A DNA stretch of 64,000 bases from Nocardia sp. alder85J (GTDB lineage Bacteria; Actinomycetota; Actinomycetes; Mycobacteriales; Mycobacteriaceae): positions 558,001 to 622,000 of the forward strand of contig NZ_JAIUCZ020000004.1 of NCBI RefSeq assembly GCF_020176955.2, read 5' to 3'. The position numbers were made by a program, and so were the translations under genes. This document shows, piece after piece, positions 36,354-44,675 of the stretch (position 1 is the stretch's first letter; the number at the start of each line of letters is the position of its first letter). Under the pieces are notes generated by a model. That model was not told the origin of the DNA, ran no database searches, and saw only the letters and a program-made list of their open reading frames with translations.

Positions 36354-36518
36354 TTCGCGCCGCTGCCGCCGTTGCTGCGAGACATCCTGGCCAGCGGCGG
36401 GCTGCTCGCGCGCCTCGCCGACCAGGGCTACCTGCCCGCGCACCTGGCCCCCGCCCTGCGTGCCCCCGGCACCCGCGCCGCCGGATCGAGCTCCCGCGCC
36501 GCCGGATCGGGCGACTGA
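36345..36518 (+). pseudogene. Orphan C-terminal fragment on the plus strand
   Basis: The plus strand reads HFAPLPPLLRDILASGG then LLARLADQGYLPAHLAP, in good high-GC codon usage, ending at TGA 36518 inside the 21-bp repeats. The LPP..RDILASGGLL pattern resembles the C-terminal helix of small-subunit (swivel) aconitase/isopropylmalate-dehydratase proteins. No matching upstream part exists: to the left the DNA is the opposite-strand Lrp gene. Best read as the tail of a gene cut at the same junction. Family assignment is tentative. Confidence 0.35.
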
Positions 36519-36648
36519 GCTACAGGATCGCGTGTCGGCGTCGCAGGATCGGGCTGCGCCACACGGCTGAGCGCCGACGCCGCCGGATCGGGTGGCCGAG
36601 TTGCGGGATCGAATGCCCGCGCCGCCGGATCGGGCGGCGCGAGCGCGA
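36472..36648. repeat. 21-bp minisatellite, about 8 units
   Basis: The word GGATCG recurs at 36483, 36504, 36525, 36546, 36585, 36606 and 36627. The spacing is 21, 21, 21, 39, 21 and 21, so one degenerate unit lost 3 nt. The consensus is roughly GCCGCCGGATCGGGCGRCTGA. On the minus strand it would read as repeated xRSGGAG heptads, but it lies outside the recognised genes, directly beyond the argR stop. Confidence 0.85.
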
Positions 36649-36649
36649 C

Positions 36650-37147
36650 TCAGGCCAGCCGCTCGATCTTCGCGGCCAGTTGCGCCCCGGTCAGCGGCTC
36701 GCGGGCGATGACGGCGACGGTGTCGTCGCCCGCGATGGTGCCGACCACCTCCGGCAGCGAGGCCCGGTCCAGGGCGCTGGCCAGGTAGTGGGCGGCGCCG
36801 GGCGGGGTGCGCAGCACCGCGATGTTCCCGCTGTGATCGGTGGAGACCAGCAGGTCGCCGAGCAGCTTCGACAACCGGTCGGTGCCGCCGGTGACGCCCC
36901 GGACCGGGCTGCCGTCCTCGGGGACCACGTAGATGCCCGCGCCGCCGTCGGCGGCGCGCAGCTTCACCGCACCCAGTTCGTCCAGATCGCGCGACAGGGT
37001 GGCCTGGGTGGTCTCGATGCCCTCCGCGGACAGCAGCGCCGCCAGCTCGGTCTGGCTGCGCACCGCGTGGGCCGTCAGCAGTTCGACGATGCGCTGCTGG
37101 CGGCCTGCGCGGGTGCGAGCGATGGCCGGGCCGGGCTTGTCCGCCAC
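36650..37147 (-). CDS. argR: Arginine repressor ArgR
   Basis: A 165-residue protein with an N-terminal winged helix (RIVELLTAHAVRSQTELAALL, then TTQATLSRDLDELGAVK as recognition helix). Its C-terminal trimerisation/arginine-binding domain contains the conserved GTIAGDDTVAVIA. With arginine bound it represses the biosynthetic genes; a shared 32-bp sequence before argC and argG is its likely target. The start is GTG 37147, two nt after the argF stop. It is the last gene of the argCJBDFR operon, as in mycobacteria. Downstream lies the 21-bp repeat, with no argG following. Confidence 0.97.
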   Translation of the reverse strand: MADKPGPAIARTRAGRQQRIVELLTAHAVRSQTELAALLSAEGIETTQATLSRDLDELGAVKLRAADGGAGIYVVPEDGSPVRGVTGGTDRLSKLLGDLLVSTDHSGNIAVLRTPPGAAHYLASALDRASLPEVVGTIAGDDTVAVIAREPLTGAQLAAKIERLA

Positions 37148-37149
37148 CG

Positions 37150-38088
37150 CTACTCCTCCTCCGAACGTCGTTCCAGCAACCAGGCCAGCAGCGCCTTCTG
37201 CGCGTGCAGCCGGTTCTCCGCCTCGTCCCAGACCACGCTGTGCGGGCCGTCCAGCACCGCGTCGGTGATCTCCTCGCCGCGATGGGCCGGGAGGCAGTGC
37301 AGCACAACGACATCCGGTTGGGCCAGGGACAGCAGATCCTCGTTGAGCTGGAAGCGCCGGAACGGGCCCACCCGGTCCAGGCCGTCGTGCTCCTGGCCCA
37401 TCGAGGTCCAGGTGTCGGTGACCAGGGCGTCGGCGCCGGTGGCGGCGGCGATCGGGTCGTTGGTGACCGTGATGGTCGCGCCGGTCTCGGCGGACCGCTT
37501 CTGCGCGTCCTCGTGGATCCAGTCCGCCGGTTCGAAACCCGGTGGGGCGGCGATGGTCACGTGCAGTCCGGCCGTCACGCCGCCGAGCAGCAGCGAATGC
37601 GCCATATTGTTCGCGCCGTCGCCGAAGTAGGTGAGCCGGCGGCCGGCCAGTTCGCCCTTGTGCTCCTTCAGGGTCAGCAGGTCCGCCAGCACCTGGCACG
37701 GGTGGAATTCGTTGGACAGCGCGTTCACCACCGGAACCGTTGCCGCCGAAGCCATCTCGTCGAGCCGGGACTGTTCGAAGGTGCGCCACACGATCGCGTC
37801 GACGTAGCGGGACAGCACCCGGCCGGTGTCGGCGAGGGTCTCCTCGCGGCCCAGTTGGGTGTCGCGGCCGTCGACGACCACCGCGTGCCCGCCCAGTTGC
37901 GCGATGCCCATCTCGAACGAGAATCGGGTACGGGTGGAGTTCTTCTCGAAGATGACCCCCACCCCGCGCGGGCCCTCCAGCGGGCGCCGGGAGAACGGTG
38001 CGGCCTTGAGAGCGGTTGCCAGCGTGAGTACCTCGGCCTGCTCGGCAGGAGTGAGGTCGTCGTCGCGCAGGAAATGCCGGATGGTCAC
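37150..38088 (-). CDS. argF: Ornithine carbamoyltransferase
   Basis: A 312-residue cytosolic enzyme forming citrulline from ornithine and carbamoyl phosphate. Carbamoyl-phosphate loop STRTR at residues 51-55; HPCQVLADL in the middle; ornithine-binding DTWTSMG and catalytic HCLPAHRG near the C-terminus. The GTG start overlaps the argD stop (GTGA) and the gene ends 2 nt before argR. Length is normal for the family. Confidence 0.98.
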   Translation of the reverse strand: MTIRHFLRDDDLTPAEQAEVLTLATALKAAPFSRRPLEGPRGVGVIFEKNSTRTRFSFEMGIAQLGGHAVVVDGRDTQLGREETLADTGRVLSRYVDAIVWRTFEQSRLDEMASAATVPVVNALSNEFHPCQVLADLLTLKEHKGELAGRRLTYFGDGANNMAHSLLLGGVTAGLHVTIAAPPGFEPADWIHEDAQKRSAETGATITVTNDPIAAATGADALVTDTWTSMGQEHDGLDRVGPFRRFQLNEDLLSLAQPDVVVLHCLPAHRGEEITDAVLDGPHSVVWDEAENRLHAQKALLAWLLERRSEEE

Positions 38089-39308
38089 TTCGATCCCTTC
38101 GCCTCGGCGGCAGCGTCCAGTATTGCAGGCAGGTCGGTGAGGAAGGACTGTGCCTGAACCTCGGTGAGCACCAGCGGCGGCGCCAGCCGGATCACGTCCG
38201 GCTTCGCCGGATTCACCAGATAGCCCGCGGCCCTGGCGGATAGCTCCACCTGCGCGGAAACCGGTGCGGTGAGCCGGATCCCGATCAGCAGTCCGGCGCC
38301 GCGGACGTGATCGACCAGCGGATGGTCCAGGTCGGCGATGCCGTCGACGAGGGTTTTGCCGACGGTCTCCACATGCGACAGCAGCCCGGTCTCGTCGATG
38401 GTGCGCAGCACCGCCAGCGCGGCCGCCGCGCACACCGGATTACCGCCGAAGGTGGTGCCGTGCAGGCCGGGGGTGAGCAGTTCGGCGGCTGGTCCCTGTG
38501 CGAGCACCGCGCCGATGGGCAGCCCGCCGCCGAGGCCCTTGGCCAGCGTGATCACATCCGGCACGATGCCCGCGGCCTGGTGGGCGTAGAAGTGGCCGGT
38601 GCGGCCGATGCCGGTCTGTACCTCGTCGAGGATCAGCAGCGCGCCGTGTTCGGCGGTGAGCGCGCGGGCGGTGGCCAGATAGTCCGGCGGCGGCACCACC
38701 ACGCCGCTCTCACCCATGATCGGCTCCAGGAACACCGCCGCGGTGTCGCGGTCGACGGCCGCGGCCAGCGCCGCCGCGTCGCCGTAGGGCACGTGCACGA
38801 CACCCGGCGGCATCGGCTCGAACGGTTCGCGTTTCGACGCCTGGCCGGTCAGCGCCAGCGCACCCATGGTGCGGCCGTGGAACGCCTCCTCGCAGGCGAT
38901 GATCTTGCGGCGTCCGGTGAGTCGCGCGATCTTGAAGGCCGCCTCGTTGGCCTCGGTGCCGGAGTTGCAGAAGAAGGCCCGGCCGTGCCCGTCGCCGAAG
39001 CGCGCCACCAGTTGCTCGGCGAGTTCGATCGCGGGCTCGCTGGCATACAGATTGGACACGTGGCCCAGCGTGCCGAGCTGGTGGGTGACCGCCTCCAGGA
39101 TGGCCGGATGGCCGTGGCCGAGGCTGTTGACCGCGATGCCGCCCAGGAAGTCCAGGTAGCGCTTGCCGTCGGCGTCGTAGACCACCGCACCGGCGCCGCG
39201 CACCAGCGCGATCTGCGGGGTGCCGTAGTTGTTCATCAGCGCGGAGGTCCAGCGGCGCTGGAGATCCTGCGTGGCCGTGCCGATGGTCGTCCGGTTGCTC
39301 TCGGTCAT
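38085..39308 (-). CDS. argD: Acetylornithine aminotransferase
   Basis: A 407-residue class III PLP aminotransferase converting N-acetylglutamate semialdehyde to N-acetylornithine with glutamate as donor. PLP-phosphate motif NSGTEANE (115-122), LDEVQTGIGRTG, and the Schiff-base lysine Lys257 in ITLAKGLGGG. The ATG overlaps the argB stop (ATGA) and the stop overlaps the argF start, indicating translational coupling. Confidence 0.98.
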   Translation of the reverse strand: MTESNRTTIGTATQDLQRRWTSALMNNYGTPQIALVRGAGAVVYDADGKRYLDFLGGIAVNSLGHGHPAILEAVTHQLGTLGHVSNLYASEPAIELAEQLVARFGDGHGRAFFCNSGTEANEAAFKIARLTGRRKIIACEEAFHGRTMGALALTGQASKREPFEPMPPGVVHVPYGDAAALAAAVDRDTAAVFLEPIMGESGVVVPPPDYLATARALTAEHGALLILDEVQTGIGRTGHFYAHQAAGIVPDVITLAKGLGGGLPIGAVLAQGPAAELLTPGLHGTTFGGNPVCAAAALAVLRTIDETGLLSHVETVGKTLVDGIADLDHPLVDHVRGAGLLIGIRLTAPVSAQVELSARAAGYLVNPAKPDVIRLAPPLVLTEVQAQSFLTDLPAILDAAAEAKGSK

Positions 39309-40249
39309 GGCATCGCCGTTTCCGTCGTCGTTTCCGTGGGGTCGGTCGCGGGGGTCACCATCGTGCCGATGCCCTCCCCGGTGAACAGTTCCAGCAGCAC
39401 CGCGTGCGGGACGCGGCCGTCGATCACGTGCGCGGTCGGCACGCCGGCGGTCACCGCGCGCAGGCACGCCTCCATCTTCGGCACCATGCCCGCGTCCAGG
39501 CTCGGCAGCAGCGCCGCCAGCGCCGCGGTGTCGATGTGGGTGGTCAGCGAGGACCGGTCCGGCCAATTCGTGTACAGGCCTTCGACATCCGTGAGCACCA
39601 CCAGTTTCTCCGCGCCGATGCCCTCGGCCAGCGCCGCGGCGGCGGTGTCGGCGTTGATGTTGTGCACCACCCCGCCGGCGTCCGGCGCGATCGTCGACAC
39701 CACCGGAATGCGCCCGGCGCGAACGAGATCCAGCACCGCGTCCGGATTCACGGAGGTGACGTCGCCGACCAGGCCGATATCGGTGGCGACGCCGTCGACG
39801 TCGACGGTGCGGCGGGTGGCGGTGAACAGCCGCGCGTCCTCGCCGGAGATGCCGACGGCGTACGGGCCGTGCTGATTGATCAGCCCGACCAGCTCCCGGC
39901 CCACCTGACCGAACAACACCATCCGCACCACATCCATCACCTCGGGCGTGGTGACCCGGAAACCGCCCCGGAATTCGCCGCGCAGACCGAGTTTGGTGAG
40001 CATGGCGTTGATCTGCGGGCCGCCGCCGTGCACCACCACCGGGTGCACGCCGACGGTGCGGAGGAAGGCCATGTCGGCGGCGAACGCCTGCTTCAGCCGC
40101 CCGTCGACCATGGCATTGCCGCCGTATTTGACGACCACGATCTTGTCGCGGAACTTCTGCAACCACGGCAGCGCGCCCGCCAGCACGTGCGCCTTGTCCA
40201 GCGCCGACAGCTCCGGGTCGGCCACGAGATCCGGTGTGCGCGTGGTCAT
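39305..40249 (-). CDS. argB: Acetylglutamate kinase
   Basis: A 314-residue amino-acid kinase family enzyme phosphorylating N-acetylglutamate. ATP-binding KYGGNAM at 41-47, substrate loop VVHGGGPQIN, and the DVEGLYTNWPD and INADTAA segments are all present. The N-terminal helix (LDKAHVLAGALPWLQKF) is the one used for hexamer formation and arginine feedback inhibition in this family, so allosteric control is likely. ATGA overlap with the argJ stop. Confidence 0.98.
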   Translation of the reverse strand: MTTRTPDLVADPELSALDKAHVLAGALPWLQKFRDKIVVVKYGGNAMVDGRLKQAFAADMAFLRTVGVHPVVVHGGGPQINAMLTKLGLRGEFRGGFRVTTPEVMDVVRMVLFGQVGRELVGLINQHGPYAVGISGEDARLFTATRRTVDVDGVATDIGLVGDVTSVNPDAVLDLVRAGRIPVVSTIAPDAGGVVHNINADTAAAALAEGIGAEKLVVLTDVEGLYTNWPDRSSLTTHIDTAALAALLPSLDAGMVPKMEACLRAVTAGVPTAHVIDGRVPHAVLLELFTGEGIGTMVTPATDPTETTTETAMP

Positions 40250-41481
40250 GAGCTGTAGGCCGAGTTCTCTTCGACGTAGCCGTGCGAGAGGTCGGTGGTG
40301 CGGATGGTCGCCGTGCCCTCGCCCAGTCCCAGCGCGACCTCCACGTGGATGTCCGCACCGGACAGGTCGACCTCGCGGGCGCCCGGCGCGCCGGTGCCGT
40401 CCACGCACACCGGATTCCCGTTGAACGACACCGAGATCCGATCCGGGTCCAGGGTGATCGGCGCGATGCCGATCGCGGCCAGCACCCGGCCCCAGTTCGG
40501 GTCGGAGCCGAAGAACGCCGTCTTCACCAGCGAGTCACGGGCGATCGCGCGGGCGCCGACCAGCGCCTCGTCCTCGGTGAGCGCGCCGGTGACGGTGACC
40601 TCCACCCGCTTGGTGACGCCCTCGGCGTCGGCCATCAGCTGTGCGGCCAGGTCGTCGCACAATGCCAGCACCGCCGCGTCGAGCTCGTCCTGGGTGGGCG
40701 CGACCGCGCTGGCCCCGTTGGCCAGCAGCAGCACGGTGTCGTTGGTGGAGCAGGAGCCGTCGACGTCGAGCCGGTCGAAGGTGAGCCGGGTGGCATGGCG
40801 CAGTGCGTGATCCAGCTGGTCCGGGGTGGCGACCGCGTCGGTGGTGAGCACCACCAGCATGGTGGCCAGCGAGGGGGCCAGCATGCCCGCGCCCTTGGCC
40901 ATCCCGCCGACGTTCCACTTGGCCGGATGGTGGTAGGCCGCCTGCTTCGGCACGGTGTCGGTGGTCATGATCGCCTGTGCCGCTTCGGCTCCGCCGGACA
41001 GCCCGCCGCCCATCTCGCGGACGATCTCGGTGACCGCGGGCAGCAGCTTGTCCATCGGCAACCGGTCGCCGATCAAACCGGTGGAGCAGACCGCGATCTC
41101 ACCGGCGCCGGTCTCGGTTCCCCAGTTGCTCAACGCCTTCGCCAGTTCCTCGGCGGTGGCGTGGGTGTCCTGGAAACCGCCGGGACCGGTGCAGGCGTTG
41201 GCGCCACCGGAATTGAGGATCACCGCGCGCAACCGGCCGCCGGTGAGCACCTGCTGCGACCACAGCACCGGCGCGGCCTTCACCTTGTTGCGGGTGAACA
41301 CCCCGGCCGCCGCGTACTCCGGCCCCTCGTTGAAAACCAGTGCCAGATCCGGCTTTCCGCTCTTCTTGATACCCGCGGCGATCCCGGCCGCGCGGTAGCC
41401 GAGCGGAGCCGTGACGCCCTGGGAGCGCAGCAGCGTTCCACCGGCGGTGTCGATAGCGCCGTTGTCGGGGGTGTCGGTCAC
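40246..41481 (-). CDS. argJ: Bifunctional ornithine acetyltransferase / N-acetylglutamate synthase
   Basis: A 411-residue N-terminal-nucleophile enzyme. It transfers the acetyl group from acetylornithine to glutamate, closing the acetyl cycle. The autoprocessing site KGAGMLAPSLATML is present, making Thr207 the new N-terminus and nucleophile of the beta chain. VDGSCSTNDT and the C-terminal YVEENSAYSS are typical. GTG 41481 overlaps the argC stop. Confidence 0.97.
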   Translation of the reverse strand: MTDTPDNGAIDTAGGTLLRSQGVTAPLGYRAAGIAAGIKKSGKPDLALVFNEGPEYAAAGVFTRNKVKAAPVLWSQQVLTGGRLRAVILNSGGANACTGPGGFQDTHATAEELAKALSNWGTETGAGEIAVCSTGLIGDRLPMDKLLPAVTEIVREMGGGLSGGAEAAQAIMTTDTVPKQAAYHHPAKWNVGGMAKGAGMLAPSLATMLVVLTTDAVATPDQLDHALRHATRLTFDRLDVDGSCSTNDTVLLLANGASAVAPTQDELDAAVLALCDDLAAQLMADAEGVTKRVEVTVTGALTEDEALVGARAIARDSLVKTAFFGSDPNWGRVLAAIGIAPITLDPDRISVSFNGNPVCVDGTGAPGAREVDLSGADIHVEVALGLGEGTATIRTTDLSHGYVEENSAYSS

Positions 41482-42557
41482 GGTGCCACTCCTACGGTGG
41501 TCAGGCCGGCGGTCTCGTCCAGGCCGAGTGCCAGGTTCATGGACTGCACCGCAGCGCCCGCGGTGCCCTTGGTCAGATTGTCGATCGCGCCGATCACCAC
41601 CAGCTGTCCGGCGTCGGCGTCGACGGCCACCTGTAACGTGACCGCGTTGGAACCGAGCACCGAACCGGTCTGCGGCAGTACGCCTTCCGGCAGCAGATGA
41701 ACGAAAGGCTCATCGGCATAAGCCTTGTCGTAGACAGCACGAGCCTGATCGGCGTCCACCCCGGGCCGCAGCGCCGCCGTGCAGGTGGCCAGGATCCCCC
41801 GCGGCATCGGCGCCAGCACCGGGGTGAACGAGACGGCGATCTCGCCGTCGGCCCCGCCGCTCGCCGCCGCGAGTCGCAGATTCTGCGCGATCTCCGGCGT
41901 GTGCCGGTGCGCCCCCGCGATGCTGTAGGCCCGCGCCGACCCCATCACCTCCGAGCCGAGCAGTCCCACATCGAGCTTGCGTCCGGCCCCCGAGGTCCCG
42001 CTGACCGCCACGACGGTGACCGCGGGTGTCACCAGACCCGCCGCGACCGCCGGCGCCAGCGCCAGGCTCGCCACCGTCGGATAGCATCCGGGCACCGCGA
42101 TCCGGGTGGCCCCGCGCAGCCGATCCCGCCCGCCCGGCAACTCCGGCAACCCGTACGGCCAGCTCCCCGCATGCGCGGACTTGTAGTACTTCTCCCAGGC
42201 CGCGGCATCGGTGAGCCGGAAGTCGGCCCCGCAGTCGATGATCACGGTGGATTCCGGCAACTGCCGCGCGATGGCCGCCGACTGCCCGTGCGGCAGCCCC
42301 AGGAACACCACGTCGTGCCCCGCCAGCACCTCGGGCGTGGTCTCGGTCAGCACCCGATCCGCCAACGGCAGCAGCTGCGGCTGCAACTGCCCGAGCGGGC
42401 TCCCGGCATTGGTCCCGGCGGTCAGCGCCCCGATCTCGAGGCGCCCGGTTCGGTACGCCGGATGGCCCAGCAACAGCCGCAGCACTTCACCACCCGCATA
42501 ACCGCTCGCACCGGCCACCGCGACCCGCAACACGGGCCCACTCGAGGTATCCGCCAT
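41478..42557 (-). CDS. argC: N-acetyl-gamma-glutamyl-phosphate reductase
   Basis: A 359-residue NADPH enzyme reducing acetylglutamyl phosphate to the semialdehyde. N-terminal GASGYAGGEVLRLL binds NADPH; Cys158 in VPGCYPT is the catalytic thiol; GAHRHTPEI carries the active-site His. First gene of argCJBDFR. ATG 42557 is chosen over in-frame GTG 42572 because CATAAT lies 6 nt before it (leaderless) and the GTG falls inside the putative ArgR site. Confidence 0.97.
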   Translation of the reverse strand: MADTSSGPVLRVAVAGASGYAGGEVLRLLLGHPAYRTGRLEIGALTAGTNAGSPLGQLQPQLLPLADRVLTETTPEVLAGHDVVFLGLPHGQSAAIARQLPESTVIIDCGADFRLTDAAAWEKYYKSAHAGSWPYGLPELPGGRDRLRGATRIAVPGCYPTVASLALAPAVAAGLVTPAVTVVAVSGTSGAGRKLDVGLLGSEVMGSARAYSIAGAHRHTPEIAQNLRLAAASGGADGEIAVSFTPVLAPMPRGILATCTAALRPGVDADQARAVYDKAYADEPFVHLLPEGVLPQTGSVLGSNAVTLQVAVDADAGQLVVIGAIDNLTKGTAGAAVQSMNLALGLDETAGLTTVGVAP

Positions 42558-42560
42558 GTG

Positions 42561-42592
42561 ATGATTATGCACGATTGTGCAAGCTCATTCAC
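42561..42592 (-). promoter_or_regulatory. argC promoter with putative ArgR box
   Basis: A 32-bp block here matches the block before argG (56682-56713) at 28 of 32 positions. Shared core, minus strand: GTGAATG, then GCTTGCA, then TCGTGCATAATCAT. The CATAAT within it is a good -10, 6 nt before the argC ATG. ArgR bound here would cover the promoter. Assignment to ArgR is inferred from the regulon membership. Confidence 0.8.
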
Positions 42593-42732
42593 AAGCGGGG
42601 TGCGATCGGCCCCCGATGCCCTCCTGTGCAATCTCGAGCGCCTGTCGATAGCCCGAGGCCGTCCTGCTGTCGTACGGCGGCTACGAGGGTCGACACCGCA
42701 TATCGGACGGCGAGCGAAGCCTTCGGGGCCGT

Positions 42733-42924
42733 GTGGGCGCAGTGCGAGGGGGTGCTCGAGGAGCTGTCCCGGTACCGTGCCTTCGCGGCGCCCTCGCCTC
42801 GGTGCGAGCCGAGGGATCGGAGCCGACTCCGGACCTGATCGCCCAGCGAGAGCGTCTCGTCAGTGGTGAGATCACAGTGGACGAGGCGTACGAAGAGGCC
42901 CTTCGACGCCACCGCCGACGGTGA
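42733..42924 (+). pseudogene. VbhA-like antitoxin remnant
   Basis: The C-terminal two thirds, GALASVRAEGSEPTPDLIAQ then RERLVSGEITVDEAYEEALRRH, fits the VbhA-type antitoxin helix pair (ASxRxEG...GEITxDEA) that blocks the Fic toxin active site. The N-terminal 20 residues (from GTG 42733) do not look like the family, and no ribosome site precedes it, so the 5' end is probably damaged. Its TGA overlaps the toxin GTG (GTGA), the coupling usual in these operons. With the toxin destroyed the antitoxin has no obvious remaining purpose. Confidence 0.62.
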
Positions 42925-43222
42925 CCGCCGATCCGTACCTCGATCCGCGTAGCGGCCTGTCGGCCAATCTGCTCGGGATCGATGTCGCGGAGGGGTTGGC
43001 GGCTGCCGAGGCAGACCTGACGACGCTCGCGCTGTATCGCCTCGAACGTGTCGAGTTCGCGGGAGATTACGGCCTCGCGCACCTCCGCGCATTCCCTCGC
43101 GCGATCGTCGGCGACATCCACGGGAACTTCTCGAGCGGGAACGGAACCTGGAGGCGTCCGTCGCCAGTATGCGGGGGAACCCGGAGCCGCTGCGGAAGAT
43201 GTTGGCGGAGCTGACCGAATGA
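42921..43222 (+). pseudogene. Fic-family toxin, internally deleted and frameshifted
   Basis: The first 65 residues match the N-terminal part of Fic/Fido AMP-transferases (DPYLDPRSGLSANLLGIDVA, AEADLTTLALYRLE, GDYGLAHLRAFPRAIVGDI). From about 43118 the coding frame shifts. The new frame reads LLERERNLEASVASM then RGNPEPLRKMLAELTE to TGA 43220, a typical Fic C-terminal end. The whole catalytic core with HPFxxGNGR is absent, so about 80-100 residues were deleted and the frame lost. The gene cannot make active toxin. It ends 31 nt before the convergent SDR gene. Confidence 0.72.
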
Positions 43223-43253
43223 TCTGTGCCGCAATCGGTTCCGGGGCCGGGGA

Positions 43254-44009
43254 TCAGGCGGTGGCGCCGCCGTCGATCACGAGGTCCTGGCCGACGACGT
43301 AGCTCGCGTCGTCGGAGGCCAGCCACAGGACGGCGGCGGCCACCTCGGCCGGGTCGCCGACGCGGCCGGCGGGGGTGGCGGCGGCGATGCGCGCGTCGCG
43401 GTCGGCGGGTGTTTCGCCGGGGCGCATCGACATCGGGGTGGCGGTGGCGCCGGGGCTGACGGCGGTGATGCGGATACCGTCGGCGATGTGGTCGAGGGCG
43501 GCGGCGCGGGTGAGGGCGCTGACCGCGGCTTTCGACGCGGTGTAGGCGGCGAGGCCGGCGAGGCGGCGGTGGGCGCCGATGTTGGAGGAGATGTTGACGA
43601 TCGCGCCGCCGCCGTGCTCGCGCATGTGGGCGATCTCGTGCTTCATCGACAGGAAGACGCCGGTCAGGTTCACGTCGAGCGTTGCGTGCCAGATCTTTTC
43701 GTCGAGATCGGCCAAAGGTGCTGCGGCGCCGAAGATTCCGGCATTGTTCACGGCGACATGCAGGCCGCCGTGACGGCGGACCACCTCGTCCACCAGGGCC
43801 GCGACCTGGTCGGTGTCGGTGACATCGGCGGTCACCCAGTCGATTCCGGGGTGGGCGATGCCGGATGCCGTGGCGGCCAGAGTGTCCGGGTTGCGGCCGG
43901 CCAGCACCACGGTGGCGCCGCATGCGGCGAAGGCGGTGGCCGTGGCGGTGGCGATGCCGCCGGCGCCGCCGGTGATCAGGACTACCTTGTCGTCGAAGCG
44001 GGCGTTCAT
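43254..44009 (-). CDS. SDR family oxidoreductase
   Basis: A 251-residue classical short-chain dehydrogenase: TGGAGGIA cofactor loop, ADVTD, NNAG, NISS serine and YTASKAA catalytic Tyr/Lys, ending DLVIDGGATA. NAD(P)-dependent alcohol/ketone chemistry; substrate unknown. A TetR gene lies directly upstream on the same strand. The sequence GAATGATCGGTC before this gene matches one at the TetR promoter, so co-regulation is likely. The arrangement repeats that at 27.2-28.7 kb. Confidence 0.92.
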   Translation of the reverse strand: MNARFDDKVVLITGGAGGIATATATAFAACGATVVLAGRNPDTLAATASGIAHPGIDWVTADVTDTDQVAALVDEVVRRHGGLHVAVNNAGIFGAAAPLADLDEKIWHATLDVNLTGVFLSMKHEIAHMREHGGGAIVNISSNIGAHRRLAGLAAYTASKAAVSALTRAAALDHIADGIRITAVSPGATATPMSMRPGETPADRDARIAAATPAGRVGDPAEVAAAVLWLASDDASYVVGQDLVIDGGATA

Positions 44010-44034
44010 CGGGGCCTTTCCGTAATGTATTCGA

Positions 44035-44046
44035 GAATGATCGGTC
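44035..44046. promoter_or_regulatory. Candidate TetR operator before the second SDR gene
   Basis: GAATGATCGGTC lies 25 nt before the SDR start and differs by one base from the GAACGATCGGTC (44692-44703) that overlaps the TetR -35. Confidence 0.55.
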
Positions 44047-44090
44047 TTGAATTGGGGTATGGGTGAGCCCCGGACGGGTGGCCGGGGTGG

Positions 44091-44669
44091 TCAGGCGAGT
44101 GTGGCGAGGGCCACCCGGGCGGCGTCGCGCAGGCGGGCGGCGGAGCCGGGGGTGCGTTCCAGGACGCGCACGCCCTGGAAGAACACCAGCAGGAAGCGGG
44201 CCAGGGACCGGGGGTCGGCCTCCGGTGACAGTTCGCCCTGGGCTCGCGCGCGCAGCAGGGCGACGGTCAGGGTTGTCTCCAGATGGGCCCAGCTGGACTC
44301 CACCAGGCGGGTGACCTCGTCGTCGCGACCGGCGAATTCGACGGCGCTGTTGACGACCATGCAGCCACGACGCCGGTCGTCGTCGGCCTCGCCGATGTAG
44401 CGGTCCACCAGTGTCCGCACCGCCGGCAGTACCGGGCCCGGCTGCGACAGCTCGGCCATGATCAGCGGATCGGTGCGGTCCAGGTAGCGCTGCAACGCCT
44501 TGGCGAAGAACGCCTGCTTGCCGCCGAAGGTGGCGTAGATGCTCGCCTTCGCGATGCCGAGGTGGGTGACCAGATCCGCCATCGAGGTGGCCTCGTAGCC
44601 GCGCTGCCAGAACAGTTCCAGGGCCCGTTCCAGCATCGCGTCCGGGTCGAACTCCTTGGTTCTCGGCAT
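44091..44669 (-). CDS. TetR/AcrR family transcriptional regulator
   Basis: A 192-residue protein with an N-terminal HTH (ALELFWQRGYEATSMADLVTHLGIAKASIYATFGGK split over residues about 14-50) and the ligand domain with RRGCMVVNSAVEFA, the same branch as the TetR at 28.1 kb. ATG 44669 is 6 nt after TACAGT, which pairs with TTGACC at 18 nt, so the message is leaderless. The operator overlaps the -35, indicating autorepression. The downstream SDR gene is the likely target; ligand unknown. Confidence 0.93.
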   Translation of the reverse strand: MPRTKEFDPDAMLERALELFWQRGYEATSMADLVTHLGIAKASIYATFGGKQAFFAKALQRYLDRTDPLIMAELSQPGPVLPAVRTLVDRYIGEADDDRRRGCMVVNSAVEFAGRDDEVTRLVESSWAHLETTLTVALLRARAQGELSPEADPRSLARFLLVFFQGVRVLERTPGSAARLRDAARVALATLA

Positions 44670-44675
44670 GGGGAC

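Noticed and set aside
36472..36648. Possible CRISPR array
   Set aside because: The units are contiguous 21-mers without unique spacers, GC-rich and degenerate, with no cas genes. It is a minisatellite.
35559..37313. A continuous minus-strand frame joining Lrp to sequence under argR and argF
   Set aside because: Upstream of 36353 it reads low-complexity Arg/Gly/Ser (the 21-bp repeats) and then lies out of phase under argR and argF, which have clear motifs. Only the Lrp part is supported.
42558..42572. GTG 42572 as the argC start
   Set aside because: It lies inside the ArgR-type box and the -10 CATAAT; ATG 42557 fits the leaderless geometry and the family N-terminus.
42575..42838. Open frame between argC and the Fic remnant
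   Set aside because: There is no ribosome site and no recognisable domain, and it overlaps the antitoxin frame. The stretch around VDTAYRTASEAFGAVWAQCE looks codon-like but may only be a decayed fragment.
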